Assembly: GCA_947176655.1 (NCBI GenBank)
Contig: CAMWRK010000005.1
Span: 1 to 23,155 of the forward strand
Source: an uncultured Prevotellaceae bacterium
GTDB lineage: Bacteria > Bacteroidota > Bacteroidia > Bacteroidales > Bacteroidaceae
Length of the DNA stretch: 23,155 nt
Direction of reading: 5' to 3'
The stretch's first letter is position 1. Each line of letters starts with the position of its first letter. A program made the position numbers and the translations under genes. A model generated the notes under the pieces. It made no database searches. It was not told where the DNA came from and saw only the letters and a list, made by a program, of their open reading frames with translations. Below, one piece after another: positions 1-6,906 of this stretch.

Positions 1-1
1 G

Positions 2-781
2 AAGATTGCTACGGAGACGGATCTTGTACGCTTGCTCTCCAACTCTCCGCTGCATCTGGAACTGCATCTGATGAAGCTGGGGGGGCATGTCTCCAAGCAT
101 ACGCCGGCGGAGCACATGCAGACGTTTTACCGCGATTTTGCGCAGATGAAATCGGAAAGGTTCGACGGTATGATAATAACCGGTGCACCGGTGGAGCATC
201 TGGACTACGGGGATGTTTCCTATTGGGAGGAGCTGAAGGAGATTATGAACTGGTGCCGTCATAACGTCACCTCCACCATGTTCATCTGCTGGGCCGCACA
301 GGCTGCGCTCAGCCATTATTACGGTGTGCCCAAGTATCCGTTGGAGCATAAGATGTTCGGTATATTTGAGCAGAGGCCGCTCAAACCGCTGCTGCCCATA
401 TTCCGCGGTTTCGACGACACGTTCTGTATGCCTCACAGCCGGCACACCGAGGTTAGGCGCGAGGACATAGAGCGTGTGCCGCAGCTGGACATCGTGGCCG
501 AAAGCCCTGTGAGCGGTGTTTCCATGGTAATGGGACGGGGCGGACGTGAGCTTTTCATCACCGGACACAGCGAGTATTCGCCATATACACTGGACACGGA
601 GTATCGCCGTGACCTGTCCAAGGGGTTACCTATTCAGATGCCTTGCAATTATTATGTCAATGACGATATGGAGAAGGGTGTGCGTGTGACATGGCGTGGA
701 CACGGCAATCTGCTTTTTGCCAACTGGCTCAATCATTATGTATACCAGAAGACACCGCATGACATCGACGCTATTGGATAG
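2..781 (+). CDS. metA: Homoserine O-acyltransferase (MetA family), 5'-truncated by window edge; predicted acetyl-CoA type
   Basis: Transfers an acyl group to the homoserine hydroxyl, the first committed step of methionine synthesis in the cytoplasm. The frame is open from base 2 and aligns with E. coli MetA from about residue 47 (visible KIATETD, then RLLSNSPL), so about 46 N-terminal residues lie outside the window; the first in-frame ATG at 32 is internal. The catalytic Cys is in FICWAAQ (codon 287-289), and TGHSEY carries the His and Glu that complete the active site. The C-terminal SHGNLLF/NWLNYYVYQ-like block is intact (here GHGNLLFANWLNHYVYQ). The residue equivalent to E. coli Gly111 is Glu (TGAPVE, codon 194-196). 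In this family that exchange is known to switch the donor from succinyl-CoA to acetyl-CoA, so I infer O-acetylhomoserine as product. The 3' end overlaps the next gene, suggesting an operon. Confidence 0.95.
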   Translation, partial: KIATETDLVRLLSNSPLHLELHLMKLGGHVSKHTPAEHMQTFYRDFAQMKSERFDGMIITGAPVEHLDYGDVSYWEELKEIMNWCRHNVTSTMFICWAAQAALSHYYGVPKYPLEHKMFGIFEQRPLKPLLPIFRGFDDTFCMPHSRHTEVRREDIERVPQLDIVAESPVSGVSMVMGRGGRELFITGHSEYSPYTLDTEYRRDLSKGLPIQMPCNYYVNDDMEKGVRVTWRGHGNLLFANWLNHYVYQKTPHDIDAIG

Positions 782-2666
782 ATTTACAGGAGAGGAAGCG
801 CGTGCCGGAAGTGGTGCAGCGTTGGGGCGGCAGGACTGCATTCCTGTCGAACTCTTAGCTCCTGCACGTGACAAGGAATGTGCTATGGCGGCCATAGACC
901 ACGGTGCCGATGCCGTGTATATAGGTGCCGACAGCTTCGGCGCACGTGCAGCGGCGGGCAATTCCGACGATGACATAGCCGAGGTGGTGCGCTATGCGCA
1001 TCCGTTCGGCGTGAAAGTGTATGTCACACTGAATACGCTTCTTGCTGATGCGGATGAGTTGCGGCAGGCATGCGCTCTGGCATGGCGCATGTACCGCATT
1101 GGCGTGGACGCACTGATAGTGCAGGATGCACGTCTTGCACGCATGCCAGGGTTCCCGCCCATTCCGCTTCATGCCTCTACACAGATGGACAATCGCACGG
1201 CAGATAAGGTGCGCGAGTTGCAGCGGCAGGGCTACAGACAGGTGGTGCTGGCACGGGAACTGACGGTGGAGGAGGTGGCCGGGATACACCGCAGTGTGCC
1301 GGATATGCCTCTGGAGGTCTTTGTCCACGGAGCAGTATGTGTCTGTTACAACGGGCGTTGCTATGCTTCGGAGGTGTGCTACGGGCGCAGTGCCAACCGC
1401 GGGGAGTGCGCACAGTTTTGCCGCATGCCTTACGATTTGGAGAATGCGGAGGGTGAGAAACTTCTGCGCGGGCGTTACCTTTTGTCCATGCGCGACATGA
1501 ACCGCACGGCCTGCATTGAGGCGCTTCTCGATGCAGGGGCGCGTTCGCTGAAGATCGAGGGGCGGCTCAAGGATGTGGCATACGTGAAGAATGTCACGGC
1601 ATGGTACAGGCAGCATCTGGACGATATTTTCCGCAGGCGCACGGAATACTGTGCCTCTTCTCACGGAGTGACGGAGCTGTCCTTCGCTCCGGATCCGGAC
1701 AAGACGTTCAACCGTGGCTTTACGGACTATTTCATGTACGGGCGCACCGCAGACCTGTGCAACACTGTCACGCCCAAGAGCATGGGCCAGAGGGTGGGGC
1801 GTGTCAAGGAGGTGCGCCGCGACCATATCGTGGTGGCCGGCACGGCGTCGTTCTGCAACGGGGACGGCCTGTGCTATGTGGCAGGTGCTCCGGGGCGCGA
1901 GGAGCTGCACGGTTTCCGAGTGAACCGTGCCGATGGCAACCATCTGTTTCCCCACCGGATGCCGCAGGGGCTGGTGGCCGGCATGGAGGTGTTCCGCAAC
2001 GATGACAGGCGCATGGAGAGTGTCCTTGCGGGGGATACGGCCGCCCGCCGTCTGCCCCTGGCGTGGACGCTGGAGGAGAGGCCGCAGGGCTTCAGGCTGA
2101 CGGCGAGGGTGCTGGGGCGACGCGAGGGGGTGGTGTTGCGGGAGGCTTCCGTGGAGTGTGCGTGCGGGCATCAGGAGGCGCGTGCCGCCCAGGAGGAGTC
2201 CATACGCGATGTGCTTTCCCGGCTGGGCGGTACGGTGTACAGGGCGGTGCGTACCGACATCGTCTTCTCCCGGCCGTTGTTCGTCCCGAGAAGTTGTCTG
2301 GCGCAGTGGAGGCGCGAGGTGCTGGAGGCCTTGGCCGGAGCAGTGGAGAATGGCGGCGGAACGCATGCAGTGCCGCCCGTGGACGGTGGCATGGTGTCTG
2401 CGGTGAAGGCTGGGGAGGAGAGCGGCGGGGGGCCGTCGGGCGTACCGGATGATGGCGGACGGGATGGTGCCTGCGGCGGTGCGGAGGGGCGTCCGCTGAT
2501 GGTGTGCCGCTATTGCATACGCTATCAGCTGGGGCAGTGCCTCAGACGCAACCCTCAGGCTGTGCGCGGGCCTCTCTATCTGCGTGGTGCGGACGGGCGG
2601 CGTTTCCTGCTGCGCTTCGATTGCAGGCTGTGCCGCATGACGGTGGAGCGGGATAATGTAGGGTAG
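759..2666 (+). CDS. U32 family peptidase-like protein (RlhA/TrhP relatives)
   Basis: The family includes putative collagenase-type peptidases, but E. coli members RlhA and TrhP act in 23S rRNA and tRNA hydroxylation, so RNA modification is as likely as proteolysis. The N-terminal TIM-barrel block VELLAPARDKECAMAAIDHG, ADAVYIG and FGARAAAGN is typical. The signature HGAVCVCYNGRCY and the Cys-rich segment to CAQFC sit near residues 190-220. A C-terminal module has C583-x2-C586-x7-C594 and FDCRLC (C622, C625), a possible metal or Fe-S site. I place the start at ATG 759, which overlaps metA by 23 bases and gives 635 residues. The roughly 30 residues before the conserved VELLAP block are unusual, and ATG 696 or 738 are also in frame, so the start is uncertain. 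A Gly-rich insertion lies just before the C-terminal Cys module. Confidence 0.88.
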   Translation: MTSTLLDRFTGEEARAGSGAALGRQDCIPVELLAPARDKECAMAAIDHGADAVYIGADSFGARAAAGNSDDDIAEVVRYAHPFGVKVYVTLNTLLADADELRQACALAWRMYRIGVDALIVQDARLARMPGFPPIPLHASTQMDNRTADKVRELQRQGYRQVVLARELTVEEVAGIHRSVPDMPLEVFVHGAVCVCYNGRCYASEVCYGRSANRGECAQFCRMPYDLENAEGEKLLRGRYLLSMRDMNRTACIEALLDAGARSLKIEGRLKDVAYVKNVTAWYRQHLDDIFRRRTEYCASSHGVTELSFAPDPDKTFNRGFTDYFMYGRTADLCNTVTPKSMGQRVGRVKEVRRDHIVVAGTASFCNGDGLCYVAGAPGREELHGFRVNRADGNHLFPHRMPQGLVAGMEVFRNDDRRMESVLAGDTAARRLPLAWTLEERPQGFRLTARVLGRREGVVLREASVECACGHQEARAAQEESIRDVLSRLGGTVYRAVRTDIVFSRPLFVPRSCLAQWRREVLEALAGAVENGGGTHAVPPVDGGMVSAVKAGEESGGGPSGVPDDGGRDGACGGAEGRPLMVCRYCIRYQLGQCLRRNPQAVRGPLYLRGADGRRFLLRFDCRLCRMTVERDNVG

Positions 2667-2712
2667 TGGTTCTTTAATGGCATCAGTCCTTTCCATATAA
2701 TAGCGAAAAATA

Positions 2713-2746
2713 ATTGCAATACTTCCCGATATATTTTGTATTTTTG
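2713..2746 (+). promoter_or_regulatory. Candidate Bacteroidetes-type promoter of the restriction-modification island
   Basis: TATTTTTG at 2739-2746 fits the Bacteroidetes -7 consensus TAnnTTTG. ATTG at 2713-2716 could be the -33 element, but the 22-base gap is slightly long. It lies in a short AT-rich gap directly upstream of the methyltransferase remnant. No terminator hairpin was seen after the U32 gene. Confidence 0.4.
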
Positions 2747-2777
2747 CATAGTACAAACTATATATAAAATGTATTAA

Positions 2778-3113
2778 ATGAAACCAATGATAAAGTATAG
2801 GGGAGGAAAATCGAAGGAAATCCCCAATATTATGTGGCATGTCCCTCGGTTTACAGGACGTTACATTGAGCCTTTTTTTGGTGGTGGGGCGTTGTTTTTT
2901 TATCTTGAACCCCGACAGGCTATTATCAACGACATAAATGTGAAGTTAATGAAGTTTTATCGCGGAGTAAGAGATGACTACTCTAATTTGCGGAAGTAAC
3001 TTGATGATATAGAGGCGTTGTACACAAATAATCGGAGTGAAATAGATGCATTAAAGGTATCACATCCTGACGAACGTGTTGAAGATAAAATAGAAGATAA
3101 TGACCAAGGTTGA
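2778..3113 (+). pseudogene. Dam-family (D12 class) DNA adenine methyltransferase remnant
   Basis: The first 73 residues are a clear N-terminus of a Dam-like N6-adenine methyltransferase: KYRGGK, then the S-adenosylmethionine motif YIEPFFGGGAL and the following INDIN. A TAA at 2997-2999 interrupts the frame. The same frame then continues in recognisable family sequence (LDDIEALYTNNR, SHPDERVEDK) until TGA 3111-3113. Everything beyond this is absent, including the DPPY catalytic motif IV and the target recognition region. The gene therefore carries a nonsense change, probably GAA to TAA given the LRK-x-LDDIE context, plus a 3' deletion that fuses it to the next gene, whose ATG at 3100 lies inside the remnant. 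It cannot methylate DNA as written. Base composition is much AT-richer than the flanking U32 and radA genes. Confidence 0.85.
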
Positions 3114-3825
3114 AGCAATAGAGAAGGTAATTATAGATAATGGGGGAGCGGCAAGCCTTGCCATTATCTATAATGATATATGTAGATATTATCCTACTGC
3201 CAAAGATTCCAAAGAGTGGGAGGCTGGTATACGAGGCGTATTATATAGAGAAATTAGAAGCGGTAGAAGATTCAAGAAGATAGGTCTAAGTATTTACGCT
3301 ATATCTGGTTATCAAGAAGGACAAAAACCAAGGCAGAGTGACAAAATCCGTATGCACTCTTATATTGAGGGTATTTGTCTGGAGTTGGGTAACTTCAATG
3401 GTTATTTAACGTACACTGCCGACCCTTCTGCCACATATCGTGATAATCTAAGGCTTTCTGATTTTGCTACAATACGTGAAATGCCAGAATTCTCTTATGA
3501 GGAGATTATAAATGAAGCAAAGAGAATTGATGTTATTTGGTTTAATAAAAAGGGATACGCATTTCCCAAACGTGTATTTGAGGTCGTTGATAGTATTGGA
3601 ACATTGAGTGGTGCATTCAATAGAAGTCTACAATGACAAAATTTTGTTACTGATTTTGTGATTGTTGCTCCAGAGAAGCATCGTGAGAAATTCAATCAAA
3701 CTATTAACATGGAAGTCTATTTGCCACGAAAAGAGAGATTTTCTTTTGTTAATTACGATGATATTATGGATCTATATGAAACAGTTGCAAAAAAAAATCA
3801 GATTGAAACAAAACTGTTTGGATGA
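3100..3825 (+). pseudogene. HTH plus nuclease-like protein of the R-M island, split by an in-frame TGA
   Basis: The open frame to 3636 gives 178 residues. An N-terminal winged-helix-like region (about 1-70: AIEKVIIDNGG, then YYPTAKDSKEWEAGIRG) resembles HARE-type HTH domains. A second domain contains YTADPSATYRD, RIDVIWFN (D144) and VFEVVDS (E161), a pattern like PD-(D/E)XK nuclease folds, with Val where the third catalytic residue might be. TGA at 3634-3636 stops it, but the same frame continues with sensible sequence (QNFVTDFVIVAPEKHREKF, later FSFVNYDDIMDLYETV) for 62 codons. The continued frame ends at TGA 3823-3825, overlapping the next start as ATGA. That coupling overlap argues that the ancestral gene ran to 3825 (241 codons). 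Function is not known to me; it could be a partner subunit or accessory of the adjacent endonuclease. The split form may still make a 178-residue product. Confidence 0.7.
3130..3174. repeat. Perfect 14-bp inverted repeat inside the HTH gene start
   Basis: ATTATAGATAATGG (3130-3143) and its exact reverse complement (3161-3174) are separated by 17 bases that contain a further GGC-AA-GCC mini-stem. It lies 30 bases after the ATG of the HTH gene. It could be an operator or an mRNA stem-loop, or chance in AT-rich coding sequence. Confidence 0.6.
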
Positions 3826-5411
3826 AGCATTTTAATAAGGATATAAATATTCTTTGGGAATATTGGCAGGATAGATTTAGAGGTTTTCATCCTGTCATGT
3901 TTGATGAAGATATATATGAGGCGTGTTGTGATGACATATCTTCATTGCCGCCGTTTCATTTTGGATTTGTCGAACATTGTTTAGGTGATTATTATGAAAT
4001 TACTCCGGCAGGACAGGCCTTGCTGGCATCCAAAAGGAAAGAGGAGGTGTTGCTTAGGCAGATTTTGAAGTTCCAAGTGCCTTCGCCTTATCACAAGCCT
4101 ACTGTGAAAGCAGCCTCTTTTTGGGTCAAACCATATCTGGAGATACTACGCTTGGTACGTACTATGGGTACATTACGATTTGACGAGTTGCAAATATTTG
4201 GTATGCAACTGACTGATTGGCGTAACTTTGATGATATTGTCGAAAAGATAGAGGCATTTCGTATAGCAAAAGTTGAGTGTCGCGGGAGTTATAGGGCATT
4301 CAAGTCAGAATATCTACGTAATGAACTTGTGCATATATTTGAAGATAGAATCATAAAAGGGGAGACGCGAACACGTGAAAGTAACGATGCGTCATTGGAC
4401 AAATTCCTAAGGACGCAATCGGGCAATATGCGAGACTATGCAGATGCGTGTTTCAGATATTTGCGTGCAACAGGCCTTGTGAATGTGTCACATGTCGGGA
4501 AATCGTTGAGCATTGTTCCGGAGCGTATGGAGGATGTGGACTACATTCTGCAGACAATCGATCGTAACCCTTGTTTCGTTGATAGCGAACAGGATTATAT
4601 CAACTATCTTGGAGATGCGGCAATACCGCAGTTACTGACGGATGACAGACAAAGACTTGTTGCAAAATTGCACGCCGAGTTCCCTCAAGTGGCGTTCAAC
4701 CAGGAAGCAGAGGTCTCTATGTTAAAAGATTTATTGGCAGATCTCACAGAACAAAGGAAGGCAGATGCGTTGAGCAGGCAAGTGGATGAGATTAAAGACT
4801 ATAAGCTCTATGATGATATACAAAACACATTCAGGCAAATTGAGAGGAAGGAATTATACGATGCTCCTCTGGTGCTTGAATGGAACATGTGGCGCGCCAT
4901 GACTATGCTTGACGGGGGAGAGATCAGGGCAAATCTTAACTTTGATGATTTCGGCAAGCCTCTGTCTGCTGCACAAGGGAACGTGGCTGACATCGTATGT
5001 GATTACGGGGATTATATGCTTATTGTTGAGGTCACTATGGCAAGCGGACAGAAACAGTATGATATGGAGGGCGAACCGGTAAGCCGGCATTTGGGAAGAA
5101 TGAAGAAGGCGAGTGGCAAACCTTGTTATTGCTTGTTCGTTGCTCCTACGATAAACGAAGCCTGTATCGCTCATTTCTATACTTTGCATCGCACGAATAT
5201 ATCATACTATGGAGGGAAGTCAACAATCATTCCATTGCCATTAGAGGTCTTTCGTAAAATGCTGGAGGACAGTTATAAGGTAGCCTATATGCCGAATCCA
5301 CATCAGGTGCGCTGTTTTTTGGAGCATTCAAATGAACTGGCGGAAGAATGCGTGGACGAGAATCATTGGTTTGAGGAGATAAAGAAATCAGCTGTTACTT
5401 GGCTGAAGTAA
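3822..5411 (+). CDS. AlwI-type type IIS restriction endonuclease
   Basis: Predicted to cut DNA near an asymmetric site; AlwI itself recognises GGATC, but the specificity of this protein cannot be read from sequence. The 529-residue product has an N-terminal and middle helical DNA-recognition part (about 1-340) and a C-terminal PD-(D/E)XK-like cleavage domain. The candidate catalytic residues are E353 (PLVLEWNMW), D390 (VADIVCDY), E403 (IVEVTMASGQ) and E416 (YDMEGEP). The spacing D-13-E-13-E equals that recalled for the related nickase Nt.BspD6I (D456, E469, E482; E418 upstream). The length is near that expected for the family and there is no internal stop. The start ATG overlaps the stop of the upstream frame. 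The gene is AT-richer than its neighbours, consistent with transfer. Its presumed methyltransferase partner is broken, so the protein may be inactive, or the host protected by another GATC methylase. Confidence 0.78.
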   Translation: MKHFNKDINILWEYWQDRFRGFHPVMFDEDIYEACCDDISSLPPFHFGFVEHCLGDYYEITPAGQALLASKRKEEVLLRQILKFQVPSPYHKPTVKAASFWVKPYLEILRLVRTMGTLRFDELQIFGMQLTDWRNFDDIVEKIEAFRIAKVECRGSYRAFKSEYLRNELVHIFEDRIIKGETRTRESNDASLDKFLRTQSGNMRDYADACFRYLRATGLVNVSHVGKSLSIVPERMEDVDYILQTIDRNPCFVDSEQDYINYLGDAAIPQLLTDDRQRLVAKLHAEFPQVAFNQEAEVSMLKDLLADLTEQRKADALSRQVDEIKDYKLYDDIQNTFRQIERKELYDAPLVLEWNMWRAMTMLDGGEIRANLNFDDFGKPLSAAQGNVADIVCDYGDYMLIVEVTMASGQKQYDMEGEPVSRHLGRMKKASGKPCYCLFVAPTINEACIAHFYTLHRTNISYYGGKSTIIPLPLEVFRKMLEDSYKVAYMPNPHQVRCFLEHSNELAEECVDENHWFEEIKKSAVTWLK

Positions 5412-5436
5412 ACTAAGCAGGAGGATACATGTTATC

Positions 5437-6840
5437 ATGAGCAGACAGAAGACCGTATACGTGTGTGACTATTGTGGGCAGGATTCGCTGCGGTGGGTGG
5501 GCAAGTGCCCGTCGTGTGGCAGGTGGAACACCATGAAGGAGATGCATGTGCATGTCGAGAAGCCGCAGTCGCCCGCTGTCCGCATGGCGGAACTGGCGGC
5601 AGGCAATGGAGGTGAGGGCGCGGGGAGGCGCAGGCCGGTGCCTCTGTCGGACATAGATGCTGCGCAGGAGCCGCGCGTGGACATGGGGGACGGAGAACTG
5701 AACCGCGTGCTTGGCGGTGGACTGGTGCCTGGAAGCCTTGTGCTTCTGGGCGGAGAGCCTGGCATAGGCAAGAGCACGCTGGTCTTGCAGACCGTGCTGA
5801 GACAGGGGGGCAGGCGTGTGCTGTATGTCTCCGGCGAGGAGAGTGCCAGGCAGATAAAGCTCAGAGCCGAGAGGCTTGCTCCGCGTGCGGTGGGGGAGGG
5901 CAGTATGCTTGTCTTTACGGAGACTTCGCTGGAACAGATATATGGTCAGATTGCGGAGACGAGGCCCGACCTGGTGGTGATAGATTCCATACAGACCATA
6001 TCCACGGAGGGTGTGGAGTCGGCTCCGGGCTCGCTCTCGCAGATAAGGGAGTGTGCGGCCTCGCTGTTGCGCTATGCCAAGTCGGGCGGAGTGAGCATAC
6101 TGCTCATAGGCCACATCACCAAGGACGGTTCGCTGGCTGGTCCCAAGGTGCTGGAGCATATCGTGGACACGGTGCTCCAGTTCGAGGGCGACCAGCACTA
6201 TATGTACCGCATACTGCGCAGCGTGAAGAACCGTTTCGGCAGCACGTCGGAGCTGGGCATATACGAGATGCGCCATGACGGGCTGAGGCAGGTGAGCAAT
6301 CCCTCGGAACTGCTTCTCTCCGACAACCGTGAAGGACTCTCCGGCGTGGCCATAGCATCGGCCATAGAAGGTGCGCGTCCGTTTCTCATAGAGACGCAGG
6401 CACTGGTGTCCACGGCGGCATACGGCACGGCGCAGAGGAGTCCGGTAGGTTTCGACGCCAAGCGTCTGAACATGCTCCTGGCCATTCTGGAGAAGCGCGT
6501 GGGCTTCAAGCTGGCTCAGAAGGACGTCTTCCTGAACATAGCCGGCGGTCTGCGTGTCACGGATCCGGCTCTCGATCTCAGTGTCATGGCCGCCGTGCTT
6601 TCCAGCAATGTGGACACGCCCATAGACACGGGCGTAGCCATGGCCGGCGAGGTGGGGCTGAGCGGCGAGATACGTCCCGTAAGCCGCATAGAGCAGCGCA
6701 TAGGCGAGGCGCAGCGTCTGGGCTTCTCACGCATACTCGTGCCGGGGCACAATGTGGGAGGCATGGACATGGGGAAGTACACCATAGAGATAGTCCCCGT
6801 GCGCCGCGTGGCCGAGGCCGTGCGAGAGCTTTTCGGCTGA
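5437..6840 (+). CDS. radA: DNA repair protein RadA (Sms)
   Basis: RadA is a RecA-related ATPase that promotes branch migration of recombination intermediates. The 467-residue length is normal. An N-terminal zinc finger is formed by C10, C13, C24 and C27 (CDYCG...CPSCG). Walker A is GGEPGIGKST at 105-114, the Walker B region is LVVIDSIQTI near 179-188, and the RadA signature KNRFGST is at 264-270. The C-terminal third is the Lon-protease-like domain (NIAGGLRVTDPALDLSVMAA, then SGEIRPVSRIEQRIGEA). ATG 5437 matches homologue starts. AGGAGG at 5419-5424 is a rare SD-like element here, 12 bases upstream, with an alternative ATG at 5429 that opens only a three-codon frame. It begins 25 bases after the endonuclease gene with no clear promoter between, so it may now depend on transcription from the R-M island or further upstream. 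Confidence 0.97.
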   Translation: MSRQKTVYVCDYCGQDSLRWVGKCPSCGRWNTMKEMHVHVEKPQSPAVRMAELAAGNGGEGAGRRRPVPLSDIDAAQEPRVDMGDGELNRVLGGGLVPGSLVLLGGEPGIGKSTLVLQTVLRQGGRRVLYVSGEESARQIKLRAERLAPRAVGEGSMLVFTETSLEQIYGQIAETRPDLVVIDSIQTISTEGVESAPGSLSQIRECAASLLRYAKSGGVSILLIGHITKDGSLAGPKVLEHIVDTVLQFEGDQHYMYRILRSVKNRFGSTSELGIYEMRHDGLRQVSNPSELLLSDNREGLSGVAIASAIEGARPFLIETQALVSTAAYGTAQRSPVGFDAKRLNMLLAILEKRVGFKLAQKDVFLNIAGGLRVTDPALDLSVMAAVLSSNVDTPIDTGVAMAGEVGLSGEIRPVSRIEQRIGEAQRLGFSRILVPGHNVGGMDMGKYTIEIVPVRRVAEAVRELFG

Positions 6841-6906
6841 ACGGTGTCATGCCTGCTTTGGCAGATACGGATGCATGTATTGTATATATAAATAAGGTAT
6901 AGAGAC

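Noticed and set aside
855..2840. A 661-codon open frame antisense to the U32 gene
   Set aside because: It mirrors a well-supported gene in GC-rich DNA, has low-complexity His/Arg/Ala-rich sequence and matches no family I recognise.
3634..3636. TGA recoding (selenocysteine or reassigned TGA) in the HTH gene
   Set aside because: Other genes here, including radA and thrA, end with TGA. No selenocysteine insertion hairpin is evident after this codon, and the island shows a second stop-type lesion nearby, so decay is simpler.
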